From Brachycybe producta (Eukaryota > Arthropoda > Diplopoda > Playtdesmida > Andrognathidae): a stretch of DNA of 64,000 nucleotides. The notes beneath the pieces were generated by a model. The model saw only the letters and a program-made list of their open reading frames with translations, was not told where the DNA came from and did not search any database. The stretch is taken from contig JAUPFP010000014.1 in assembly GCA_036925085.1 (NCBI GenBank), positions 748,001 to 812,000 of the forward strand, in the 5' to 3' direction. Made by a program: the position numbers and the translations under genes. Within the stretch, counting starts at the first letter, position 1. Each line of letters starts with the position of its first letter. Shown one piece after another: positions 13,401-26,300 of this stretch.

Positions 13401-14358
13401 AATTATGCTTTTTTCTAATAAAAATAAGGCTGGTTAGAGGCTAGATGTATTAGTTGTCAACTAGAGAGTTCTAGCCTCTAACCATTGTTTTTTATTGAAA
13501 ACAATCAATTGTTGGTTGATAATCATCATTGGAGCAAACTTCAATTATGCTTGTTTCTAATAAAAAAGGGCTGGTTAGAGGCTAGATATCTGGTTGATAT
13601 CAACGTTGTAAGTGACAATTTTTTTGACATTTTTGGAAAACGCCACAAACAGTTGTTCCAGTTGGAATACACACTACTGTGAAATAATCCTATTTCACAG
13701 CTGTTTTTAATTGTTTCTAACAAGATATACATAGACAAAGGTAAAATAACTAAATGCTCTTTCTATGGAGGTTTTGGTGCCAAAACTTGAGTGTGGCCAA
13801 CAGATGGCGCAAACTGTACTTAGCGTTCCAGTTACTATACGATTAGAGGGCGTAAGAGATTCACTCCCAATGTCGTCTCCCTTGAAAATAGCGTGCCATA
13901 CCGTACGAGATTCACCCCCTGTGTTGTCTTACTTAACAAGATGGCGTCCTTCTTCTAGCTTCAAAAAGCAGACGATTCTTCACTTTTGGTGTTTTCTTTT
14001 CTAACATGGAGTTGCTTTACTACTGTACATTTTATCTTGGTTTCTAAGTGACAGAAGGCGCCATCTATGGGTCAAGCCACAACCATTTTCTACAAAAACA
14101 CGAATTTTTAATTTTTTTTTTCTTGCCATTTACAACGTTGTTCCAGTCCATGCTTCAATTGTGAAGTAACAATTCCCAATTGTTACTTCACAATTGGCAC
14201 TTTGGGGCCACAGATTGAGAAACATATGCTTGATATTGCATACAAATCCGAGCCCCTAGTAGTAACAATGGGGTGATTGGTGGGGTTTTTGTGACTTGAC
14301 AAATGGTATTTACTTTTCAGGTGACCCTTTTGCCAAATTACTAGTAAGCAGGTGATTT

Positions 14359-14389
<31 letters not shown>

Positions 14390-17300
14390 CTCAATCTTGT
14401 TCTTTTTGAAGATTAATGAATGAGTGAGAATTTAGAGGGGATTTCTTCAGGGTGGTTGAAAAGGGGTGGGGGAGGTTAACTACTATGGACTTCTGTTATA
14501 ATAAAAATTGCCTTAAGGCAGTGTTAACTTCCTGTTTGACGGATCCTATATGATTTGCATACACAATGCATCTTGAAAATCCCCTCTCTTGTAACGTAAC
14601 ACTTCCGTCCCTTGTTCGCTATTCTTCTTATTCATTCTCTAACCTCAACATACAATTTTGGTTTAAGTTATAATAACGTCATCGTAAACAGTACATTTTG
14701 AGAGTTTTTTTATTAATATTATTGCATTGCTGGTGATGCAAAAGTAGCTTCGAGGAAGATAGAAAGAAAAAAAAAACAGTATTAGTACGTCAGAGGTGCG
14801 TACTTAAGTTTATTGCACATTAAAAGATGACGTCACTTGGGTGATCTGCACGTTCCAAAAACTCAAAACAAGTCGTTCTCGGTTCTTTCTTGTTTATTTG
14901 TTCAATACTGAGAAAACTGTTTTGCAATGGTTTTCAAATTTTGCTCAGCGCAGAGCTTGGGCTGTTTGATGCAACACAAGTTTGGTCGGCGCTGAGCTCG
15001 ACCGTTACAAAACAAGTTTGGTCGGCGCTGAGCTCAACCGTTGCTCGGCGCTGAGCTCGACCGTTACGAAACAAGTTTGCTCGGCGCTGAGCTCGACCGT
15101 TACGAAACAAGTTTGCTCGGCGCTGAGCTCGACCGTTTCAAAGTAAGTTTGCTCGGCCGTTTCAAAACAAATTTGCTCGGCGCTGAGCTCGGCCGTTTCA
15201 AAACAAGTTTGCTGAGTGCTGAGCTCGACCGTTGCCAAACAAGTTTGCTCGCCGCTGAGCTCGACCGTTGCCAAACAAGTTTGCTCGCCGCTGAGCTCGA
15301 CCGTTTCAAAACAAGTTTGCTCGCCGCTGAGCTCGACCGTTTCAAAACAAGTTTACTCAGCGTTGAGCTCGACCGTTTCAAAACAAGTTTACTCAGCATT
15401 GAGCTCGGCCGTTTCAGAACAAGTTTGCTCAGCGTTGAGCTCGACCGTTTCAAAACAAGTTTGCTCAGCGTTGAGCTCGACCGTTTTAAAACAAGTTTGC
15501 TCAGCATTGAGCTCGACCGTTGCAAAACAAGTTTGCTCAATGCTCAGCTCGACCGTTCCAAAACAAATTTGCTCAGCGCTGAGTTCAAACGTTGTAAAAT
15601 AGTTGCAGCTACAACTACTTCCGCCTTCACTTTCCTGTTTAAGTATACAATAAAATGAATTTAAGCATTTTTCTTTAAATTTTTCTTAATTTGTAGAGTT
15701 TTCAAGGAAGTCGATCACAACAGCAACAACAACAACATTCACCTCAGCCTCAACAGCAACAAACACCGCCAACGTCACAATCACAGCAACAGACGTCACC
15801 AGCGCCACCTTCAGGACAACAACAACAACAGAGACCTTCATCGAATTCGTCCCCTGGTGCCTCATCTGTTGGTGGTGGAAGTGGTCAAGGCAAAGATGGC
15901 TGTGATGGACCAACGACAGTCAACAACAACAACAACAACAGCAATGTGAGTGGAGCAAAGTTATCTTTTTCCCCATTATTTTATGGTATTTTTGGTTGAA
16001 CACATTGTTTCACTTTCGTTTGGAGAGAATTATTGTCGAAATGGACTATAGGAACTGAGATTGAGGTATAAAATGGGTAGAGAGCTAGATGGGCGTGGCG
16101 TAAGGCTTCATTCGAGAACGTTTCAAAACATCGGTTGCTTCCTACAATGGGTGCATTTGGAAGCCTAAAGAAAAATCTATTATCTGCTACAGACTGCTAA
16201 GAAAACAGAGAAGTATAAGCGTTTATGAATAACATGATGATGGTGTCCGGGAACTATGTTAGTTCCATCTACCTTTCTCAAGAATGCAAGCATCTATAAT
16301 GCAGGGAGCAATCGGAATTTAAAAAAACAATATCCGTGTCCTGTAAAGAATCTAAAGAGGTGGTTGTTCCACCTTCTCAACAATTCTTGAAAAGAATTTC
16401 CTAATCTGCTTGATTCCGCCATTTTCTAATCAAATATAGAAAGCCTCTTATGAAAAAGCAAGCATGTGTTAAGATTGCCGAATACGCTACATCGGAACAG
16501 AACAGTTGGAATCGGGACCCTTATGAACGGCAGACGATGTGTCTTCTGTTCGTCAGTGTTCCGATTCTGACTTCCGTTCTGGAACAGCACATTAGGTTGG
16601 AACTAGCGATGGGAAATTTATGTCGGTCGGAAAACAGCAGCCAGAGACCAATAGTGAGGAGAGTTTGCACGCTGATCCAGCGCATGAGTTTCGGAATCGG
16701 TTAAAAATAATCCCTTTCTGACAAACCCGATTCGTTCCGTTCGGATTCAAGCTAGTGTGCTCGAGGCTCGAATGAAATGCTTGTCATTGAAATATTCCGA
16801 TCCGATGTAGTGTGCGGCAAGCATTATAGATGCTTTCTTTCTTTATAATTGTAGGCGGTGTTAGCATGGTTTCCTGACTAGTTTTCTTGAAAAGACGCCA
16901 TCTGCCCAAATGTTGTTTTTGGACGCTTGTTTACAGATCTTTAGGATTTGAATACACAGACCACTTTTTGGACCACTTTTCGACCACAAAATGAAGTCTA
17001 AGGTGGATGGTTATTGGTTACAATGTATTTTCTATAGAATGACTCAAGGCTGCCGGTTTTTCGCGACAACCCTTCTTCATTTTTGCAGTCGAAAAGTGGT
17101 TTGTGTGCCAATGGGCTTGTGTCCAATTGCGCCCAATTTTCCTATCAAATATCAGGCAAGTGTGCTCAGCACAATCCAGTCGTTTGCTCCGCCCTTTTAT
17201 GAGCGTCATACCAAATATCAAATCAATTATATATTGAAAATCGTGGGGCATATCAACATCCGATCAAATAACAAACCAATTAGAAGTTGCCGTTCCTCAT

Positions 17301-20300
17301 AAAAGGGCGGGGGCAAACGACTGTATTGTGCTTAGCACACTTGCCTGTCAAATACACAATGAGAATATTTTTTTCTAAGCTGGTCTTGATGGATAATTAT
17401 ATAAAAATGGGCGTGTCTAAGAGATGGAGGCGTGGCTAAACGAGATTAAAATGGTCGTGTTTTGGGAGGTGGAGAAAGATTTGTTTACATTTTTCAAGGT
17501 CTGTAGGTCGCGTTTTTATGTCTATGATGACATTCATACTTTTTCTATATATGTATATTTGTGTTTTGACGGTGTGTTGTGCTGATATTGAACTATATTT
17601 TTCTTATTCTTCCACTTTCTCTTTCTCTCTATCTTTCATTCTCTCTTTTTTTTTTTTTGAAGTCCCACCCACTGATCTCTCCATCCATCCATCCCTCTCA
17701 CCCTCCCACTTCTTCTTTTCTTCCAATCTGTCGCCTTTTATCAATACATTCCTTCACTCTCTCTCTATATAGGCACATACATATGGATAGGCTGAATGAA
17801 TGAATGAAATTTTCTAGTATATATTCACAATGAATGAATTTGTGTGAATGAATCTTTTTTTGAGAGAGAGAGAGAGAGAGATAACGTAAGCGAAACACGT
17901 GGACACGTTGAGTGAATTGAGGGGAGGGAGGGAGGGAGAGATGGAGAACGGAAGAGTAACTAGCGTGTGACGTCATTCTCATGGATCCCACGTCTCTCTG
18001 TACACTCCTTGTGACGTCACGATTCATCTTCGTGTACATTCACATGAGGCTGATGCCTTTTTACAGAATTATGACAGTTATATCGTATGATGATCATATG
18101 AGGGAGGGTAGAGATGGAGAATGGAAGAGTCACTAGCGTGTGACGTCATTCTCATGGATCCTACGTCTCTCTATACACTCCTTGTGACGTCACGATTCGT
18201 CTTCGTGTACATTCACATGAGGCTGATGCCTTTTTACAGAATTATGACAGTTATATCGTATGATGATCGTATGAGGGAGGGAGAGATGGAGAATGTCACT
18301 AGTGTGTGACGTCATTCTCATGGATGTACATCTGTCTGAACACTCCTTGTGACGTCACGATTCAGCTTTGTGCGCTATTATTCTAACAGGCAATTAGAAA
18401 TCGGGACAAACAGAAGTTGGCTCCGCCATTTTTTATGACGACCGACAACTTCTAATTGGTTTGTTGTGTGGTTCGACGTTGAAAAGGGCGGAGCATGTGA
18501 CGTCAGACTACATAACCAACCAATTAGAAGTTGACAGTCGTCATAAAAAGGGCGGAGCAAACTTCTGTTTTTCCCGATTTCTAAAAGCCTGTTTATTTTG
18601 TGACTTGCCATGTTATTCTGTATATAATTTGTCTTTATGACTGCTACGAGATTATGAGCTATATATGACAGTTTACTAGAATATGACAGTCTTATTTTCT
18701 GTTCTCTAATGACTTCTCTGAAGAATTTTACTTTTGTAACTCGCGAGCCGTACGTTGATCACGAGTTCTGAAAGTTTATCATGGAAAATAATGACAAAAA
18801 AACCATGAACTTGAAATTTGTGGTTCATGTAAAAGTTATTAATGTACTTTAGAGATAAATGTTGATTCTATTTATGTAGTTTTTCCACCCTCTAGCAAAA
18901 GTGAATGAATTCAATTTTTTGTTGTTGTTGTTGTTCTTATTATAGAATTTCACTTTATAACCAACACGGGTTTATTTATAAACACGAACTGAACTTATTA
19001 CATAAAATACAATTATCTGACGTCATCGTCAGTTTATCTAAATAGGATATTCACACAGACACACTTTTAATTGTAGTTGCTGCTACATTGTAATTTTTTA
19101 GAGTTTTGTGACGTCAGAAGGGTTGTTCAATATGAGGATCGGTGGAGAAAACATCTCACAATTGGGGGGAGGTGATCTTTTAAGGGTTCTTTCCTGGTCA
19201 GTGGGTGCAATCTTAAGTTTAGTTCAAGATTCCTATAGGCCTTGAGCTATACTGAGATTGCACCCACTGAATTTACCTGAAAATGAAAATTACGGTTGTG
19301 AGTTTTTTTTAATGTTCTGTGAACGTCTTAATGTGGGGGAATAAACCAAAAATAAAAAAGCGAGCAAGAGCGAACGTTTGCTCGTTCTCGCTGATGTTTG
19401 CTTACCTTGTGTTCATATTGGAGTCAAGTCTAGTCTAGCTAATTGCAAATTGGATATGGCTGATCAAATTTATGCTCAATAATCAGCATCTACACTAAAA
19501 ACAAGCACTAACCATGTCTTTTCCTTGATGTACCGCCATCCATCAGATCTTTTTTGAACACGAGTAGGCGAATGTTTGCTCGCTGGCTAACCGGTACTCA
19601 CCAGATGATCATTTCTCTGTATACCTTCGCAAATGAGGCAGTTTTTACCACAGGCAATTAGAAAACGGGATGAACAGAAATTGGCTCCGCTTTTTTTGTG
19701 ACGACTGGCAACTTCTAATTGGTTTGTTGTGTGGTTCGACGTTGAAAAGGGCGGAGCATGTGACGTCAGACTACATAACCAACCAATTAGAAGTTGCCGG
19801 TCGTCATAACAAGGGCGGAGCCAACTTCTGTTCATCCCGTTTTCTAATTGCCTGTGTTTTTACCTTACACCACTACAGATGGTGACAGTGTGGATGATAA
19901 CAGACAGGAGCGTCGCTAATCTATAGTCCGAGCCATATTAAGAAAGAGTAAAAAATGGCTGCCCCCTACTGGACGTTTTTAGCCACATCACCAACAATTT
20001 TAAGTTATATGCATGCATAATACAAAAAGAAGTAGTCCCTGCTTATTTCAAAAATGGATCAAAGGAAAGCCTTTGAGTAGGAAAACAAATGGCGTAGGAA
20101 TACAAATTTGGTGAAAAGTCGCCACTGGTGGTGCACAAAATTTATCCCTTCTTAATATGACTTTGACTATAGTACAGATGGCTAGTGTAAACCAACCAGA
20201 GCGTCCTGAACTCTTCAGTGTGCTATAACTCTCACTTAGTCTTAAAACTTGCCCTCGGGTACCCCAGTGTGTATTATGTTCCCATTGTATCTGTAACATA

Positions 20301-23300
20301 GACTGTTGTATGCCGTCGGGCATGACTAACTTAAGCCTGTTGGTGGATGGGTCATAGACAGGCAAGTGTGCCCAGCACACACGCATCTGTGGACAGCTGC
20401 AGAATTTCTTTGGCTCCCCGCCCTTTTATGAGCATCAGACCAAATATTAACCAATTAGAAATTGGAAAAGGACGGGGCATGTGACATCAGACCCAGTAAC
20501 AAACCAATTAGAAATTGATGACGCTCATAAAAGGGCGGAGCAAAAGAAAAGTTAGTGCTGGGCAGAACTGCCTGTGTGCCGTAGAAGTAATTTGCAACTC
20601 ACCAGACAAAACAGGCAATTAGAAAACGGGATGAACAGAAGTTGGCTCCGCCCCTTTTTATGACGACCGGTAACTGCTATTTGTTTGGATATGTAGTCTG
20701 ACGTCACATGCTCCGCCCTTTTCAACGTCGAACCACACAACAAACCAATTAGAAGTTGCTGGTCGTCATAACAAGGGTGGAGCCAACTTCTCTGTTCGTC
20801 CCGATTTCTAACTGCCTGTTGTAGCTAAGCTAGCTGATGTTGTTTTCAGCTCCAGTCATCACTCTTTTAATAGTTGTTACTAAAAATGTCTCTAAATTTG
20901 AATTATTACGCCCCCCCCCCTTTATTCTTTAAGTGTAAATAGTTGGAGGCAGGGGTTGAAGTGAGGATTTACGTAATTAAGCAATTTAACATAATTTTTC
21001 ATTCATTAAAGAAAGGGGATGTGGGGAGGGGGAGGTATCTCATGAAGGGGGAGGGGAGGAAGGTTGAAAATTAGCATCTTAACTGATTGTAGTGTGAAGA
21101 AAAGAGATGAAAAATCTTGAATTTTCTCCTTTTCTTTCTGAAACTCATTATAATTCTCTCTTTTATTTAACACATTTCTATGAAGAGAGAAATTGTTTAT
21201 TTACTTTTATTGTTATATGGATATATGATTATTATTTGATGCCTTTTTTTTTGTGTTTTCTTATAACCAGGGTTCGGATTTTTATGCAATATCAAGCAAA
21301 TGTTTCTAAATCTGTGTCCGAAGAGCCAATTGTGAAATAACAATTCCGTTTATCCCAACCAATAATTGTTTTTTTTTTTTCAAATCAAAAATACTTTTTA
21401 GAGGCTAGAACTCTCTAGTTGACAACTTTTAGTAACCAAACATCTAGCCTCTAACCAGCCTTTTAGATTAGATAAAACATAATTGCAGTTGCTCTAATGA
21501 TGATGATGATGATTACTTCACAATTGGCACTTGGGCCACAAAATTGAGAAACATTTAGCTTAATATTGCATAAAAATCCGAGCTCTAGTTATAACAGTTT
21601 ATTGCTAAAAGAGTAGACGTCTCATTTTTTTTTTTTTTTCGGTTGATGAAAAAACGACGAAAAGGCAACTTTTAAAAAGCATTTCTAGGAATTATTTGAA
21701 ACTAGAAGAGTAACCTAAGATGCATTAGAATAATTTCCATATTCGCATCGTTGAAATTAACATTAATTTTAAATTTTTTATGGTTTTTTTCACTTCAAGT
21801 TTAACCAAAATGCGAAAAAAAAAATCTAAAAAAAAAAGATTTATAAATCTGAAGGGCGCCTTCCTATTGGCTGATAATATGTAATTCCGTGCGGTAGAAT
21901 TAGTTAAGACAATTTTATTTATTACTATTTACTGCTAAATAAATAGAATAGTATTTATTCAAAGTACCCGGGTTTTTTCCCAGTTATTTCTGCATGTGGG
22001 ATCCAGGCCTACTTATGAAAATAACAGGTAATTAGAAATCGGGACAAACAGAAGTTGGCTCCGCCCTTTTTTATGACGACCGACAACTTCTAATTGGTTT
22101 GTTGTGTGGTTCGACGTTGAAAAGAGCGGAGCATGTGACGTCAGACTACATAACCAACCAATTAGAAGTTGCCGGTCGTCATAAAAAAGGGTGGAGCCAA
22201 CTTCTGTTTGTCCCGATTTCTAATTGCCTGTATGAAAATATACGCAATTTATTCATTTGCTCTTCTAGTATCCAAGTGAATCTTGAATTTACTATTCTGT
22301 TGTAAGTTTTATTTGCGCGCGACGTTTTTCAAACATTTACTGACTTTAATAAAATAAAATGAGCGCCACCTGGTGGACAGTGTTGTTCATAAGTGGTTTC
22401 GATGACGTCATGAGTGCGATTAAAGGACTCTATTGTTTGCTTTGCTCATTGGGAACAAGTGTTTAGGCAATCAAATTCTTTTATTTCTCTCTCTCTCTTT
22501 CAATAATTGTGTACATAATGAAATTACATGTTTACTGTGAGCAAATTTCTATTTGATTATTTGCTGGGCGCAGGTTTTGTAATTTCTCTTTATTTTATTA
22601 TGCGCCCCGCACGGATTATTTATAAAGTTCATTTGAGGCTGCTTTTTTTTAAAAGTGTAAACGCCTCTCTCAAAGAACTCTTTGATTATTCAGTCATTCA
22701 AATGCAAAATGAAGAGAAACTAAGCTGTTTTAGAAACTAGAATGGTAGACGAATTGTGTTGAAAGTATTTTTTTATGGCGCCATCTTTAAAAATAAACTT
22801 TTTAATGAAAATATAGGCCTACTTTTAACACAAGCAGCAAACTATTCTAGTTTTTAAATAAACGTTTTATTTAATTTTTCTTTCTGAAACATCTTAGAAG
22901 TTTGAATTCCGTGAGAGGTTAACTTTTCTGCTCTCTTTAAAAAAAAATAATGGAAAAAAACCACCCCGTATAGTTGTGTAACATGTCGCAAGAGGGCGCT
23001 ACTGCCACTGTGGTGTTTCTTGCCTGTATGTATTGCGCGTAGTGGGTGGCTCACTATTTTTTTATTATTATATCTCCTCATGTGCACTTTATATTTTGCA
23101 CAATAATGAACTTTTTTATTCTCTGCTAGAGTTTGCAACACACACAAAAAAAATACAAGCAGAAGCAGAAAAGCTTTTAGCTGCGGTGATGACGACTTCA
23201 GCAAGCGAAACAAATATTTGACAGCCTCTCCTTCTGCCCCCCTTTTTTCTCTCGTTTTATGATGAATGGTCCCAATTGCATTGTGTGTGTATGTTTGTGC

Positions 23301-26300
23301 TTGAACTGCTTATAGATCGCTTAGGTGCCTAGCAGCGAACTCGGTCGCTTGTTATTCCGAAAGGGGAGGAGGAAAAAGAGGGAAGGAAAAAAAAAAGAGA
23401 TGGATTGAGCTATGATAATGAAGCTCCAAGTTCTCTTTTTCTCTATCTATCTCTATTGCAGTCACTTTTGCGCCCCCGTTTTTCAAAAAAGAGCGTATTT
23501 GCAACACAAAAACCGCTCCAAAATGCGATGAGGCTCTAGATGAGTCGTATGCCGACGAACGATGAAACTCCAACTTTTCAGTCGCCCTGCTTTTTCTATA
23601 GATTGTGTGTGTGCGTGACCTCGTGAAGAGTTTGCTGTTCTCCCTCCCCCCTTTTCTCCTCCTCTCTCCGAATTCTCTCTTTTGTAACATTCACGTACTT
23701 TTTGAACACTCGATATAATATATAATGATAATAATGAAAGGCAACCAGATAAATGCGTTTTTCAGTTAGAGGCTACAGAGTTCTAGTCAAGAGCAAGAAT
23801 AATTTTTAGATGCTAGTTTCACTTTTTAATAAGGCAATAAGTGTTTTTTTCATTCTTAGAACCTGGTTAGAGGCTACTAGAATGATATTAGAAGCTGTCC
23901 TCTAGCTTCTGAGTTTTAGCCTCCTACAAAGGTTCTTTTTACTGAAAAAGCATTTTTTCAAGTTGCCTTAATAATTATATAAAACCTATTTTTGAAGGAG
24001 GAGGAAAAAAATTCGTGAAAAACGTGTGTATTTCGCAAGCACGTGCGAATTTTCTTATAAATGTATTTATTATTGGTTGGAAAAACTTTTTGTGTTTTGT
24101 ATGTGTTGGGGGCGCTGATGGGCAAAAGGGGGGGGGCGCGCGCTCTGAGCCCTCATGAGTTTTGCTGACCCTTAAAGTGGGTCTCAAAATATCTTGGTAG
24201 AGAAGCTCAAAAAGGCGTTATGTTTCAGTAAAAAAAAATAAAATTTGCATAATTAGGTTGAAAAAAAATTATGGTTTAAAAGAAATTATGAAATGAAATA
24301 CTTTGTTTAATAAGTATTTTTAAAAAAAAAAATAAAGAGCGTGTATATGACGTAGTTCATGACGTCATCAAGATAGAAAAAGAGGTTTCGATTTTTCTCA
24401 ACACATTATTTCTATGAAGAGAGAGAAGAAGAAAAAAAATGCTATAATAAAAAGCTACGTAATAAATGAGTTTTTTCGTTTTGTTTGAATTTTAAAAATT
24501 CAAAAAGTTGTGCGATTGACACTAGCAGTGTTGCCACCTTTCGATGGTCTACCATGAGTCATTTGATAAATTTCGAGGGATGCGAAAATTATGCCGAAAG
24601 AGATGGGCGGTTTAGCGGATTGCCTAACTTAGTGTCGCCCGTCGTAATCATTTCAATGTGGTTTCACATAGAGCCCCTTGTGTTTGCCAGCGTTGCCCTC
24701 TTCTCTCTCTCTCTTTTTTCTATCTATCTCTCTCTCTCTCTCTTTCTATGGATAACTTGGAAAGCAATTAGCTGTAGTTTTGGAAGCCAATGCGCCCGCC
24801 CGCCCGCTCGCCTCCCTCCTTCTCTCCCTCTTGCCTGGGTTTTTCGGCTGGCACATAACATAGAAAAACAGACAGAATGGTGAAAAGAGGAAACTGGCAA
24901 CAGCCATACATTTTGTGTGCATGCGTGTATGTTCTGTGCAGTATTTTAGGGGAAGTTAGATTACAAGGGGATTCATGCCCCCCCCCCCCCCCTTCTCGAA
25001 TTCTTGGAGGCTTTTTTTTTTTTTTTTTTGAAAAAGGGGGGAGAAGCTTGCTGGCTACAAGCTAGATAAAGCAGCTCAAAGCGAAAAACACATGCGTACA
25101 TATACACACTTGACAGAATGAGAACACACACGTGACACATTGACAGAATGAGAGCACGCGCACACATAACACGTACATGCAAAAACGTATTCAGTGAGTA
25201 CACGACTGAATTTATATGAGTACGCACATAAGTTATGAACATGCTAGTTGATGGATTTATGAACAGCTGATTTTAGATGAACTCTTGAAGAGTAGAATTA
25301 AGAAAAAAACTAGAAAGTGTTTTTTTTTTTCCTTTCAGAAACTGGAAGGGTAGCTCAATTTTGTACCTGAAAGACAAGATTAATCAAGAGTTTTGAGAGG
25401 CGTTTGCACTTCCAAACTCCCCCCCACCCCCCCCCCCCCCCCCGTTACCTTAAAACATAGACAAAAGTGCAAAATGCATACAAAAGGAGAGAGAGAGAGA
25501 GAAATGCTTGATAATAATATTGCATATGCAATTATATTTATATATATATTGAAATAATACAAGACAGACAAGAGTAGCAACAACCCGCATACATTTCATT
25601 TATATATACAAGCAAAACACATGCACAGAAGGGGACACGTGTCAGAGTAAAATTTTGAAAAAAAAATCAAGACATTTTTGCAAACATACCTGGTCGTTTT
25701 GCAAAATGACTGATTTGAGAAATCAAGTGTGTAAAAATGTCTGGTTTCGTTTCTCTACACATTGCCTAAATAGTTGGGCATTTTGTGTGCTATTGGTAGT
25801 TTTTTTTTTTTGCAAATTGACTGGTGATTTTTGATTGGTTCACCTTCCAACCGTTCCCATTTTTAGGTTCGTTTTGTGTTTTGTTTTTTTACTCAGAACT
25901 TTTAGAAGTTGAATTTTTTTTTCTCCAAACTTCAAAATGTAGAAAAAGCTGAGAGAGAGGATTATGTAGAAGGCGCGTATTTGGCGTTGTTTTGTAGCTT
26001 CAAAGTTCAAGTTTTTTTTTTTTGCTATCTTTTATTTTGTAATATGTCCCGGTCCGTTTTTATAGCTCTTCTTGTTCACTCTTTTGATTTGCGAAATTTT
26101 GAAAATGAAAAAAAAAAATTCGATAACGTTGAATCAACGAGATGAAAGAAAATGATCAGACAGAATTCAAAACTTTATGAAAAAGTTTAAATTAAATTTA
26201 TTTACAAAAATAAATAAATAAACATCTTTTGCACTAAAAAAAATGTACATTTTTTAAAAATTAAAATTAAATGAAAAAATGTAAAATTCCTTTTCAAAAT

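Noticed and set aside
15041..15658. Long plus-strand frame (about 205 codons) of repeated LDRxxTSLL-type peptide
   Set aside because: It is the 36-bp tandem array read in one of several open frames; the minus strand is equally open, and there is no start context, splice link or non-repeat coding sequence.
16450..16704. 84-codon plus-strand frame
   Set aside because: Lies inside a MITE-like element with TTGCCG ends and shows no protein-like features.
24485..24883. 132-codon plus-strand frame in the 20 kb intron
   Set aside because: Second half is CT-repeat derived, no acceptor or donor fits ARID1 phase, and no family is recognised; kept only as part of a possibly regulatory unique region.
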